DNA of 48,011 nt from an uncultured Methanobrevibacter sp. (GTDB lineage: Archaea > Methanobacteriota > Methanobacteria > Methanobacteriales > Methanobacteriaceae), in the NCBI GenBank assembly GCA_902774685.1, contig CACYJH010000009.1:1-48011 (forward strand). The letters run 5' to 3'. Of the stretch, positions 34,786 to 43,632 are shown piece by piece; the first letter of the stretch is position 1, and each line of letters begins with the position of its first letter. Under the pieces are notes generated by a model. It searched no databases and was not told the DNA's origin. It worked only from the letters and a program-made list of their open reading frames with translations. A program made the translations under genes and the position numbers.

Positions 34786-36516
34786 ATGAAAGTGAAAATT
34801 ACTGAAACCGCATTCAGAGATGCCCACCAATCCCTCTTAGCAACCAGAATGAGAACAAGAGACATGGTTCCTATTATAGAAGAGATGGATAAGGTCGGAT
34901 ATCATGCTATAGAAGCATGGGGTGGAGCTACCTTTGATACCTGTATTAGATACTTAAACGAAGACCCTTGGGAAAGATTAAGAATATTGAAGGAAAACTT
35001 TACTGAAACTCCATTGCAAATGCTTCTCAGAGGTCAAAACTTACTCGGATACAAACATTATGCTGATGACATTGTAACTAAATTCGTAGAGAAATCATAT
35101 GAAAACGGTATCGACATCTTTAGGATTTTCGATGCAATGAACGATATAAGAAATATGGAACAATCCATTAAAGTAGCTAAAGCACAAGGAGCTCATGTTC
35201 AAGGAACCATCAGCTATACCATCAGTCCGGTTCACACTGTAGATAAGTTCGTTGAATTTGCAAAAGAGCTTGAAGCATTAGAATGTGACTCAATAGCTAT
35301 TAAGGATATGGCTGGTTTAATCAGCCCATCAGTCGTATTTGAATTAGTTACAAGATTAAAAGAAGAAACTGACTTACTTGTAAACTTACATTCACACTGT
35401 ACCAGCGGTATGACTCCTATCAGTTATTATGCTGCATGTCAAGCAGGTGTTGACATTTTAGACACTGCTATTTCTCCTATCGCTTGGGGTACTTCACAAC
35501 CTCCAACAGAAAGTATTGTAGCATCATTACAAGGTACTGAATTTGACACTGGCCTTGATTTGAAAACCTTAAACCAAATCAAGAAATACTTTGAAACCCT
35601 TAGAGAACAATACGATGGATACATCGATCCAATCAGTGAAAGAATCGACACTGACGTATTAATGTACCAAATTCCTGGTGGAATGCTCTCCAACTTGATT
35701 TCACAGTTAAAACAACAAAACGCATTGGACAGATATCAAGACGTATTGGAAGAAATGCCTCGTGTAAGAGAAGACATGGGATTCCCACCTCTTGTAACTC
35801 CAACCAGCCAAATTGTTGGTATTCAAGCTGTAATGAATGTTATCAATGGAGAAAGATACAAAATCGTATCAAACGAAGTTAAGGATTATATGAAAGGTTT
35901 CTATGGACGTTCTCCAGCACCAGTCAACAAGGAAATCGCTAAGAAGATCATTGGTGATGAGGAACCTATCACCTGCAGACCAGCAGACTTGATAGAACCT
36001 GAATATGAAAAATTCAAAAAAGAAGGTGAAGAGTTAGGAATAATCAAAAAAGAAGAAGATGTTCTTACTCTCGCAATGTTACCTCCAGTAGCTAAGCAAT
36101 TCCTTAAAGGAGAGCTCGAAGAGGAAGAATTCCCAACCAAAAAATATGCTGCGGATGATGGGGATCATGACCTTGGAGCTATTCCAACTGAATACTCTGT
36201 GGAAGTTGATGGAGATGTCTTTGACGTTAAAATCATGCCTACAGGATATTTAAAAATCGAAGAGGATAAAGCTGGAAACATCGGCCCAATACCTGGTGCA
36301 CTTACTGCATCCATGCAAGGTATGGTGCTTAAAATCAAAGTTAACACTGGAGACAAAGTCCAAAAAGGTACTGTAGTAGCAGTTCTTGAAGCTATGAAGA
36401 TGGAAAACGATATCTATGCTGAAGAGGAAGGTATTGTTGAACAGATCTTCGTAGAGGAAGGGGACACTGTCAACGCAGGAGACAACTTAATGTTGATTAA
36501 ACCTTTAGACGAATAA
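34786..36516 (+). CDS. pycB: Pyruvate carboxylase subunit B (biotin carrier and carboxyltransferase)
   Basis: The 576-residue subunit transfers CO2 from biotin to pyruvate, making oxaloacetate in the incomplete reductive TCA pathway of methanogens. The carboxyltransferase barrel opens TETAFRDAHQSLLATRMRT and continues with IFRIFDAMND (about 110-119) and LHSHCTSGMTP (about 203-213). A PYC_OADA domain follows, and the biotinyl domain carries Lys538 in LEAMKMEND. GAGGTG precedes ATG 34786. Subunit A is not in the window, as in other Methanobacteriales where the two genes are apart. A strong terminator follows directly. Confidence 0.95.
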   Translation: MKVKITETAFRDAHQSLLATRMRTRDMVPIIEEMDKVGYHAIEAWGGATFDTCIRYLNEDPWERLRILKENFTETPLQMLLRGQNLLGYKHYADDIVTKFVEKSYENGIDIFRIFDAMNDIRNMEQSIKVAKAQGAHVQGTISYTISPVHTVDKFVEFAKELEALECDSIAIKDMAGLISPSVVFELVTRLKEETDLLVNLHSHCTSGMTPISYYAACQAGVDILDTAISPIAWGTSQPPTESIVASLQGTEFDTGLDLKTLNQIKKYFETLREQYDGYIDPISERIDTDVLMYQIPGGMLSNLISQLKQQNALDRYQDVLEEMPRVREDMGFPPLVTPTSQIVGIQAVMNVINGERYKIVSNEVKDYMKGFYGRSPAPVNKEIAKKIIGDEEPITCRPADLIEPEYEKFKKEGEELGIIKKEEDVLTLAMLPPVAKQFLKGELEEEEFPTKKYAADDGDHDLGAIPTEYSVEVDGDVFDVKIMPTGYLKIEEDKAGNIGPIPGALTASMQGMVLKIKVNTGDKVQKGTVVAVLEAMKMENDIYAEEEGIVEQIFVEEGDTVNAGDNLMLIKPLDE

Positions 36517-36533
36517 TGGTATTTTTACCATTA
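36514..36533 (+). terminator. Terminator of pycB
   Basis: TAATGGTA (36514-36521) and TACCATTA (36526-36533) pair around TTTT; the stem begins with the pycB stop codon TAA. A T7 run follows at 36541-36547. A second 7-base hairpin AAGAGAT/ATCTCTT lies at 36548-36565. Confidence 0.75.
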
Positions 36534-36690
36534 TTTCTTATTTTTTTAAGAGATTTCTATCTCTTTACACCTTATTTTACATTAAAAAACTCATTTTAAA
36601 ATCAGATTATCAAACAATAAGAAAATACTGCTATTTTTATAATTATTCGCATATAATAAAACTATTGCTTGAGATATAAAAAAAGAGGCA

Positions 36691-37299
36691 TTAGCCATTG
36701 CCAATACCTAAAAAGAAATAATCATAAGTGTTATCCAAAGTTTCCGGAGCCATCCAAGGATAAGTTTTAGCCAAATACTCCTTAATCTCATCACTGCGAG
36801 TAATCACATCTGCCTTATTGGCATATTTTTGAGATCTGAAATAATCATTCAAATCATCACTTATTTCACGAGATTCCTCATACAAATGCATCAAATGAGC
36901 GGGATGGACATTAGGGATTGTTTCATGAAGGATATCCATAGGTATCAAATCAAAATGATTGGCAATCGCAAAATTAAAGATTACATTCAGCAACAAGTCA
37001 TTTGAATTGAGAACAACACGTTTTGGAATGTTATTTGCTTGCTCTTCAGTGATTACCCCATCCTTTAAGGCTCTATCAACATCTGTTTCAACAACTATCT
37101 GAAAAGACCTATTGTATTTGCCCTGTCTTAATCTGATAGCAAATACCAACATACAAACTACAGCTAAAACAGCCAACACCAATGATACTGTAGTCAGCAT
37201 ATCTGATTTATAAGTGAATTCATTATAAAACCAGATGATAAGTGCTAAAATGATAAGAAATCTTGATAGAAACACTAAATTGAATCTCGGAATTTTCAT
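36691..37299 (-). CDS. Small two-helix membrane protein, unknown
   Basis: I do not recognise a family. The 202-residue protein has two N-terminal membrane helices (about residues 8-25, LSRFLIILALIIWFY, and 36-56, TVSLVLAVLAVVCMLVFAI), then about 145 soluble residues, probably cytosolic and helical, including VITEEQANNIPKRVVLN, IANHFDLIPMDILHE and a Trp-containing end (KTYPWMAPETLDNTYDYF). No metal or nucleotide motif is seen. The SD site is weak (TGTGAAA before ATG 37299). It lies alone between pycB and larC, with a T-rich end. Confidence 0.7.
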   Translation of the reverse strand: MKIPRFNLVFLSRFLIILALIIWFYNEFTYKSDMLTTVSLVLAVLAVVCMLVFAIRLRQGKYNRSFQIVVETDVDRALKDGVITEEQANNIPKRVVLNSNDLLLNVIFNFAIANHFDLIPMDILHETIPNVHPAHLMHLYEESREISDDLNDYFRSQKYANKADVITRSDEIKEYLAKTYPWMAPETLDNTYDYFFLGIGNG

Positions 37300-37404
37300 A
37301 ATTTCACATAATATTATAATTACTTTGTCCTATTTAAATTTTCAAGTATAAAAAATTAAAATAATTATTATAATTTTTTAAGATTAATAATTCTATTTAT
37401 TATT

Positions 37405-38679
37405 TTACTCTCTATTATTTTCTAAAAAATCACGAATCATTGTATTTGCAACATCCCTTATTTCCACTAAAGGAATATCCTGTTCTACAGAGATTCTGCG
37501 TAAATCCTCATATTCAGGCCTATGAGAAATAATTTCATCACCAATCAAACCTATTTTAAAGTTTATTGTGTAAACATGATTGCCTACATTGATGTCTAAA
37601 GGAACAAATTGTCTTTCTGCCACTCCTCTATGAGTGTTTTCAGATATTCTGATTCCTAAGGTACCAGTTTCCTTAAATAGAATATTGACTAAATGATCAA
37701 CCAAGTCTGGTTTTGAAATGATCTTTATCATATGGCCAGGCCTATTTTTCTTCATTGTGATTGGGACCATTGATACATCTGATGCGCCTTCAATCAACAA
37801 GAGATCGAATAGGAAACCTAATTCCTCACCGGACATATGGTCAATGTTGGTTTCAATTACACAAATCCTATGCTTTTCATTGGTTTCCTTTGATTTGATG
37901 ACCCTCAATATATTAGGAAAATCAAAGTCTTTGGAACCGCAGCCGTATGCCACCAATTCCGGGGACATCATTGGAGCAAATTCAAGGAATTCATCACAGA
38001 ATTCCATATATAATGCACATCCTGTAGGGGTTGCAAGTTCGCTGTTTACAGGACCTCCAACACATTTGGCTTCTCCTTTTGAGAAATCACTAAACTCCCC
38101 CTCATTGAGTCCTTTGAGAATATCGATACTTGCAGGTGCAGGAACTGGAATTCTGCCATGGGCGGTTTCAACAACGCCTCCGCCAACTGCAATAGGAAGG
38201 CCAACAACCTTATCCTTATCCATACCTAAATCGTAGTATGCACAAATTGAGCCTAAAACATCTGCTACAGCATCTGCTGCACCTACTTCATGAAAATGAA
38301 CATCCTCCAATGTTTTTCCATGAACCCGAGATTCGGAAATGGCGATTCTCTTGAAAACGGATTTTGCCTTTTCAACCATATCGTCAGTTAAATTTTCAAT
38401 ATCTGAAAATTTCAATAGGTCAATCTTTTCCATAAAATCTGAATAATGAATATGATGATTATTTTCGTGATCTTCATTGATTGTCTTTACATTACAGAAG
38501 GTTGCATCAATGCCTGCCTTATTGACTTTGCTTAATGAGACTTCCACCTCACCAAAATCAAATGCAACATCTTCCATAAGGTTTTTGACTTTTTCCCCAT
38601 CAGCTCCTAAATCTACAAGAGCCCCTATAATCATATTCCCAGAAATTCCTGCAGTCTGGGAATCAATAATATAAACCAT
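37405..38679 (-). CDS. larC: Nickel pincer cofactor biosynthesis protein LarC (DUF111)
   Basis: The 424-residue protein belongs to the LarC family, which inserts nickel into the pincer cofactor using CTP in lactate racemase systems. Seen are QTAGISGNMIIGALVDLG (about 8-25), the His-rich NEDHENNHHIH (about 68-78), VHFHEVGAADAVADVLG (about 127-143), ATPTGCALY and, in the second half, METNID-like VIETNIDHMSGEELG (about 277-291), LarC2-like. The His-rich and acidic stretch may hold Ni. AAGGAAGT precedes ATG 38679. LarA, LarB and LarE are not nearby, so its client in this organism is unclear. Confidence 0.9.
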   Translation of the reverse strand: MVYIIDSQTAGISGNMIIGALVDLGADGEKVKNLMEDVAFDFGEVEVSLSKVNKAGIDATFCNVKTINEDHENNHHIHYSDFMEKIDLLKFSDIENLTDDMVEKAKSVFKRIAISESRVHGKTLEDVHFHEVGAADAVADVLGSICAYYDLGMDKDKVVGLPIAVGGGVVETAHGRIPVPAPASIDILKGLNEGEFSDFSKGEAKCVGGPVNSELATPTGCALYMEFCDEFLEFAPMMSPELVAYGCGSKDFDFPNILRVIKSKETNEKHRICVIETNIDHMSGEELGFLFDLLLIEGASDVSMVPITMKKNRPGHMIKIISKPDLVDHLVNILFKETGTLGIRISENTHRGVAERQFVPLDINVGNHVYTINFKIGLIGDEIISHRPEYEDLRRISVEQDIPLVEIRDVANTMIRDFLENNRE

Positions 38680-38975
38680 AAAATTACTTCCTTAAGCTTA
38701 TCTAAACAATTTATTTTTTTAATAATCTCTAAAATAATATTTATAATTACAATTAAATAATATTTGTTATAAAAATATATTTATTAAAATAATCTTTAAA
38801 TATTTTTTAAATATTTTTTAAATATTTTTTAAATAATCTTAAATAATTTTTAAATAATTTTTAAATAATTTTTCATAACTTTTAATAACTTTTAAAAATT
38901 TTTGAAATAGTTTTACTAATCAAATTAAAATAGTTTCAAATTATAATGGAATAGCAATTTAAAAGAGGAATCTAA
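38680..38975. repeat. Divergent larC/cbiS region with helically phased T tracts
   Basis: Between 38803 and 38903 ten T-rich runs of 2-6 bases recur every 9.5-12 bases, built from AAATATTTTTT (three times) and AAATAATTTTT (three times) and then TTTAATAACTTT-like units. No ORF is present. The region must hold both divergent promoters. Confidence 0.8.
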
Positions 38976-40175
38976 TTGGCTAAGAAAAATAAAAATATCA
39001 AGGAAATTAAAAGCATCAAAAGCAAGTTGGCAAACGGCGAATTGATAAAGAATGAAGATGCTTTATACATTAATAATCCAGATTATTTTTTAACATTCAG
39101 TGATTTGGAAGTAAGTGACGGTATTGACATTATAGAAAACATTATGGTATTGTCAGATGACTACATCAGTTTCAATAGGGAAAATGAAGATGACGCATTG
39201 ACTGATGTTGAACTAATGGAAATCACTGAAGAATACAAGGAAGAAAAAGCTATTGAAGGAGGTTATATCTGCCAAAGCTTTGATAAGATAGACTATATAA
39301 CCAACACTTATGACGATATAACTGTCATTACAGTCATCTCAAATGACCTTGAAGTTCAGGATTTCTATAATGAGCTAAAAGTGGTCAATAGCTGGAAAGG
39401 ATTTTCTAATGCAGAACTTAATCTTGGCCAAATCATATTATTGGACCACGCATTCAGTCCAAAATTGCTTATTCAACTTTATAAGATTGCAACAAAACAA
39501 AAGGCAAAATTCTTTGAATCATTGCACTTGCCATCACACATCAACAATATTTCAAATAATGAGGATTTCCTTGTCATTGGATCCAATCTTCCAGAAGAGA
39601 CATTAGACCAAGATTATATTATGGAAATCGGTTTGGACATAACAAATATGGAATATGAAGATGATGAAATCGATTTAGATGAATTCATAGAAAGAATTGA
39701 AGATGCCGTCATCATAAGCTGTGAAGATGCATTGGAAAAGATCAATTTGAATACTGGAATACTTGACTATTTGGTTAGTGAAGGAATTCAGATTGGAGAA
39801 TTGATTGAAGTTGGAATGAGCCTTTTAGAGAATATGGAGCCAACTGATGAATTGAAAGATAAGTTGGAAAAACAGCTCCTTGAATCAATAAGCGATAGAA
39901 ATATAAATGCTCTCATCATCGGAGCAATCAGAATGGAAGAAGACTTCAAAAAGGGAAGAGTTCGTGAGATAAACCTAAACGAGAAATTAGTTCATTTCTA
40001 TCCTGATGCACTTATTGGAGCAACAATAGCTAATCAAATTGCTGGCACTAAAGGAGTGTTGAACTTCAGAAGATACAGTGAAAATAAGCCAGGAATCTTA
40101 TATGGATTAGGACCAATATTATCAAATGCATTTGCAGGTTTAATAGGCGGATGCATGACAAAAATACTTGAATAG
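38976..40175 (+). CDS. cbiS: CbiS-like protein: alpha-ribazole phosphatase (CobZ) with N-terminal CbiZ-like part
   Basis: The 399-residue protein ends in a CobZ-type phosphatase domain (about 230-399) with NALIIGAIRMEEDFKKG, DALIGATIANQIAGTKGVLN and the closing AFAGLIGGCMTKILE; CobZ removes phosphate from alpha-ribazole phosphate. The N-terminal 100-220 residues follow the layout of CbiZ (QIILLDHAFSPKLLIQLYK, KQKAKFFESLHL), but the Gly/Thr-rich amidohydrolase end is missing, so this half may be inactive. Methanopyrus CbiS is a fusion of this kind and length. The start is TTG 38976; AGAGGA lies about six bases upstream and no ATG fits. It is followed by cobS after 95 bases. Confidence 0.72.
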   Translation: MAKKNKNIKEIKSIKSKLANGELIKNEDALYINNPDYFLTFSDLEVSDGIDIIENIMVLSDDYISFNRENEDDALTDVELMEITEEYKEEKAIEGGYICQSFDKIDYITNTYDDITVITVISNDLEVQDFYNELKVVNSWKGFSNAELNLGQIILLDHAFSPKLLIQLYKIATKQKAKFFESLHLPSHINNISNNEDFLVIGSNLPEETLDQDYIMEIGLDITNMEYEDDEIDLDEFIERIEDAVIISCEDALEKINLNTGILDYLVSEGIQIGELIEVGMSLLENMEPTDELKDKLEKQLLESISDRNINALIIGAIRMEEDFKKGRVREINLNEKLVHFYPDALIGATIANQIAGTKGVLNFRRYSENKPGILYGLGPILSNAFAGLIGGCMTKILE

Positions 40176-40269
40176 AAATTAATCATATTTATTAAAATAA
40201 TTTAATCAATAAAACAATAATGAACCCAAGATAGAAAAAATAAAAAATAAAAACTAAAGAAGTGTTGAA

Positions 40270-41106
40270 ATGAAAGAAAAAAACAATGACGATTATTTTG
40301 AAAAGCAAAAGCCTTCCACTTTACGTTCAATAGGAGGATTAATAACATTTTCAACAATCCTTCCTTTAAATGTTTATACAACTATTGAGGAATTGGCAAG
40401 AGTAACTTGGATTTGGCCTATTATAAATGGAATTGTTGGATTGTTGGCAGCTATAATTGCATACATCTTTACAGCATTTTTCCATTTTGATGCACTTCTT
40501 ACAGCTACAATAGTCTATGGGTTCCTATTGTTGATTAATGGATTCAATCATTTTGATGGACTTATGGACTTCGGTGATGGAGTGATGGTTCATGGTGACC
40601 CTCAGAAAAAATTAAGCATCATGAAAGATCCTATGACTGGAGTGGGAGGAATATCCACAGGATTCATTGTAGGTACAATTACAATTGCAGCATTTTGTTC
40701 ATTGATCAATTATGCCAATGCTGTTAACATCAATTTGATTCTGCTCATTATCGTTGCTGAAATTGCTGCAAAAATAGGATTGACAACATGTTGCATCTGC
40801 TCAAGCCCATCAACTGAAGGGATTGGAAAATTCTTCATTGAAAACATGAATTTGACCAATTATCTTACAGGACTCATCATCTGTTGGATTATTGCAGCTG
40901 CACTCAGCATAACTACAGCATTCCACATTGGAATCATCGGAATTATTGGAGGGGCATTCGGAGGTGCTTTAACTGCATTGATTGCAAAGAAACATCTTAA
41001 GATTGCAAATGGAGACGTTCTTGGAACTTCCAATGAATTAGGCAGACTTTTCTCATTGATTGGAATGTTGATGGTGATTTCAGTAAGTTTTCATGCTTTA
41101 ATTTAA
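40270..41106 (+). CDS. cobS: Adenosylcobinamide-GDP ribazoletransferase CobS
   Basis: The 278-residue membrane enzyme joins alpha-ribazole (or its phosphate) to adenosylcobinamide-GDP, the last step of cobamide synthesis. The family features are GGLITFSTILPLNVY (about 17-31), FNHFDGLMDFGDGVM (about 95-109, with acidic residues), KDPMTGVGGISTGF (about 117-130) and several helices. Its partner gene upstream makes or trims alpha-ribazole. GAAGTG precedes ATG. Methanogens need corrinoid for the methyltransferase MtrA. Confidence 0.93.
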   Translation: MKEKNNDDYFEKQKPSTLRSIGGLITFSTILPLNVYTTIEELARVTWIWPIINGIVGLLAAIIAYIFTAFFHFDALLTATIVYGFLLLINGFNHFDGLMDFGDGVMVHGDPQKKLSIMKDPMTGVGGISTGFIVGTITIAAFCSLINYANAVNINLILLIIVAEIAAKIGLTTCCICSSPSTEGIGKFFIENMNLTNYLTGLIICWIIAAALSITTAFHIGIIGIIGGAFGGALTALIAKKHLKIANGDVLGTSNELGRLFSLIGMLMVISVSFHALI

Positions 41107-41200
41107 AAAAATCATTTGAAACAAAAAAATTATCAATGCTTTAAATTTAAGAATAAAAATTATTAGAATTATAAATTTATCATTTAGAAAGAGTGAAAAA

Positions 41201-41755
41201 ATGAATATTAATGTTTTAAGATTAGACCACAGAATTGGAAGAGATACACGTATTACTACCCATGTATGTTTAACTGCAAGAGCATTTGGTGCAAGCAAAG
41301 TATGGTTGGCAGGAGAAGAAGACCATAGCATGATGAAAAGCGTTAGGGACATTGCAGATAGATGGGGCGGAGACTTTGAAATAGAATACAACAACTCTTA
41401 TATGGAAGTCATAATGAACTGGAGAGAAAATGGAGGAAAGATAGTTCATTTGACCATGTATGGTTCACAAGCTCATGAAATCGTGGATGAAGTCCGTGAA
41501 ACTGGTGATGATATCCTAATCATCGTCGGAGGGGCGAAAGTACCTACAAAAGTTTATAAGAATGCTGATTGGAATGTTTCAGTTACTACACAACCTCATT
41601 CTGAAGTTGCAGCACTTGCTATTTTCCAACATTTATTGATGGAAGGAAAAGAGTTTGATTTGGAATTCGAAAATCCTGTATTTGAAGTGATTCCAACAGC
41701 TCATGGAAAAACAGTAAATATCCATGATGAAAATAGAAAAACCAATAATGAATAA
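41201..41755 (+). CDS. trm56: tRNA (cytidine(56)-2'-O)-methyltransferase aTrm56
   Basis: The 184-residue SPOUT methyltransferase adds a 2'-O-methyl group to C56 in the T-loop of archaeal tRNA. The opening VLRLDHRIGRDTRITTHVCL (about 4-23) and AFGASKVWLAGEED are diagnostic, and the C-terminal knot region has IVHLTMYGSQ, LIIVGGAKVPTKVY and NVSVTTQPHSEVAALAIF. The length is that of the family. AGAGTG precedes ATG. There is no obvious operon partner; it starts 95 bases after cobS on the same strand. Confidence 0.95.
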   Translation: MNINVLRLDHRIGRDTRITTHVCLTARAFGASKVWLAGEEDHSMMKSVRDIADRWGGDFEIEYNNSYMEVIMNWRENGGKIVHLTMYGSQAHEIVDEVRETGDDILIIVGGAKVPTKVYKNADWNVSVTTQPHSEVAALAIFQHLLMEGKEFDLEFENPVFEVIPTAHGKTVNIHDENRKTNNE

Positions 41756-41837
41756 AAAAAAAAATAATGAATAAAAAATAAGAAGAATATTTATAAAAAT
41801 AAAAAAATATTTATTCTTCTTTCCACCATCTTTACAC

Positions 41838-42959
41838 CTAAGAAATAAAGTCATCCAAACGTTTTAAAGCTTTCATTTTATCATATTTATCTAATTTTGC
41901 CTGATAAAGCGCATCCTTTACAGTAGCTATGGAATGGTCATAAACATCCCTATCAACAGGATAAGGGAACCCATCTTTACCGCCATGACTGAATGAATAT
42001 TTTACAGGGTCTTTCCAACTTGCAGGCTCACCAAATACCAAGTCTGAAATCAAAGCCAAAGCCCTTATCTTTTTAGGACCTATACCCTGAAGCAAAATCA
42101 AATCTTCATATTTCTCAGGCTGGATTTCCCAGGCATTCTTCAAAACCTCAAATTCCTTATCAGACAAATCCATATCCAATACTTGATGATGCTCTGGAAG
42201 AGTAAGCGTATTTTTCTCTTCAATGCTGAAATCTGTTAAAAGAAGCTGGTTTGAATCCTTTCTCTTAAAATAGCTCCTTAAATGATCAGGATTATCATTG
42301 ATTAAATCCACACTAATCTTTTGAGCCTCAACACTATCCTTTGAAGCCATATTAAGGGCAGTGCTTTCTTTCTTATCACATGAAATGCCATTATGTGGAT
42401 CTTCCAGGAAACTGGTGACATTTTCACCCATCCAATGATAGCGCCTTGCATACTTGGTGTTGGTGTTCATGCCCTGCTGTACAACAGCCCAATCTCCCTT
42501 TTCTGTGATGAAGAAATTGTGGACATATAGATTATAGCCATCTTGAAGGCAGGAATTATCCACCTTAGCAGATAATTTGCTTGAATGAATCATTTCTTCA
42601 ACATTGGAACTCTTTAGATTGAATATTTCTCCAGCTCTTTCGATTCCTTGAGGAGTCTTGCGTGAAGCGGTTCCTTTTCCACCAGAGATGTAAATTCCGT
42701 GCTTTTCAGGATCAATTGATGATTTTAATGCACCGAGTGTTGTGGTGGTTGTACCTGAGGAATGCCAATCAAAACCTATGACACATGAAAATGCCTGGAA
42801 CCAGTAGGGATTTGATATTCTGTTTAAAAATTCATTTGTGCCGTATTCATCTATTACAACTTCAGAGATAGCACCAGATAGTTTTGTCATTCTATCAAAT
42901 AACCATCTTGGTGTATGACCGCCATGCAGTGGCAGATTAGTGGTTCCTCTTCGTTGCAT
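41838..42959 (-). CDS. DUF763 protein with HhH-like motif
   Basis: The 373-residue cytoplasmic protein matches DUF763, found in archaea and some thermophilic bacteria and without an assigned function. The start MQRRGTTNLPLHGGHTPRWL, the block IGFDWHSSGTTTTTLGALK (about 63-81) and SGGKGTASRKTPQGI (about 92-106) are conserved. About residue 285-300, LLQGIGPKKIRALALIS looks like a helix-hairpin-helix DNA-contact motif, and a conserved end FSHGGKDGFPYPVDRDVYD follows. The family may be a nucleic acid enzyme, but no catalytic motif is known to me. GAGGGAT precedes ATG 42959. Confidence 0.87.
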   Translation of the reverse strand: MQRRGTTNLPLHGGHTPRWLFDRMTKLSGAISEVVIDEYGTNEFLNRISNPYWFQAFSCVIGFDWHSSGTTTTTLGALKSSIDPEKHGIYISGGKGTASRKTPQGIERAGEIFNLKSSNVEEMIHSSKLSAKVDNSCLQDGYNLYVHNFFITEKGDWAVVQQGMNTNTKYARRYHWMGENVTSFLEDPHNGISCDKKESTALNMASKDSVEAQKISVDLINDNPDHLRSYFKRKDSNQLLLTDFSIEEKNTLTLPEHHQVLDMDLSDKEFEVLKNAWEIQPEKYEDLILLQGIGPKKIRALALISDLVFGEPASWKDPVKYSFSHGGKDGFPYPVDRDVYDHSIATVKDALYQAKLDKYDKMKALKRLDDFIS

Positions 42960-43002
42960 AAAATCCCTCTAAAAAAAGTGTAATATCTAATTTTAATATC
43001 TG

Positions 43003-43072
43003 ATTAATATTATCTAATTAATATTATCTAATTAATATTATCTAATTAATATTATCTAATTAATATTATCTA
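43003..43072. repeat. 14-base tandem repeat, five perfect copies
   Basis: ATTAATATTATCTA is repeated five times without mismatch from 43003 to 43072, upstream of the DUF763 gene and downstream of the fumarase gene on the minus strand. It has no spacers, so it is not CRISPR. It ends about 30 bases upstream of the DUF763 SD site. Confidence 0.92.
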
Positions 43073-43131
43073 AAAAATAGTATATAAAATTAAAAAGAGC
43101 ATTTGGAAACTAATTAAAATTAAAAGAAAAA

Positions 43132-43632
43132 TTATAAAGACTCTCCATGGGCAATAGCTACAATCCCTGGAATGTCTTTTACTTCCAATTCAAAGAAGGC
43201 CTCCATTCCCTCTTCCTCATAAGCTACACATTTTTTGGAAATTACATTATTTGTCAAAAGGGCAGCTACAGGCGGAGTGACGATAAAAACAGAATTATAT
43301 TCATTTAAACTTTTTTTAGTATCATCAGATAAAGATCCCTTTCCAATGTGAAACTTAACTCCAGAAGCAGATAATGTTGGAATTGATGATTCTATTTCTG
43401 CCTTATTGCTTGTAGTTGGAGCGATTCCTGCAACACTAAATGCAGTGTGCATAATAGCCATGCCCTTAAAGTCAAATGGATATTTATCAATATCTCCATC
43501 TTCTATAGATTTGACTAACTTTGGCAAAACTGCATCTCTGCCACAATACATTTTACCTGAAAGAGATATCTTATCTCCAACTTTTAAGTCATTAATCACT
43601 TCATCACTAATTGGAGTTTCTATTTTTTTCAT
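43132..43632 (-). CDS. fumB: Fumarate hydratase, beta subunit (class I)
   Basis: The product of 166 residues is the C-terminal-domain-type subunit of the two-subunit, Fe-S class I fumarase, which interconverts fumarate and malate. Family text includes LKVGDKISLSGKMYCGRDAVLP (in parts: GDKISLSGKMYCGRDAV, about 16-32), MAIMHTAFSVAGIAPTTSNK and FHIGKGSLSDDTKK. The alpha subunit is not in the window. I start it at ATG 43632. No SD site precedes it, but TTTATAAA lies about 22 bases upstream, so the mRNA may be leaderless. The pathway is the reductive branch fed by PycB. Confidence 0.9.
   Translation of the reverse strand: MKKIETPISDEVINDLKVGDKISLSGKMYCGRDAVLPKLVKSIEDGDIDKYPFDFKGMAIMHTAFSVAGIAPTTSNKAEIESSIPTLSASGVKFHIGKGSLSDDTKKSLNEYNSVFIVTPPVAALLTNNVISKKCVAYEEEGMEAFFELEVKDIPGIVAIAHGESL

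Noticed and set aside
38680..38975. Cobalamin riboswitch upstream of cbiS-cobS
   Set aside because: There is no GC-containing conserved core; the region is nearly pure A/T, and cobalamin riboswitches are not expected in archaea.
43003..43072. Possible CRISPR or attachment site
   Set aside because: The units are 14 bases, directly adjacent, with no spacers, integrase or tRNA.
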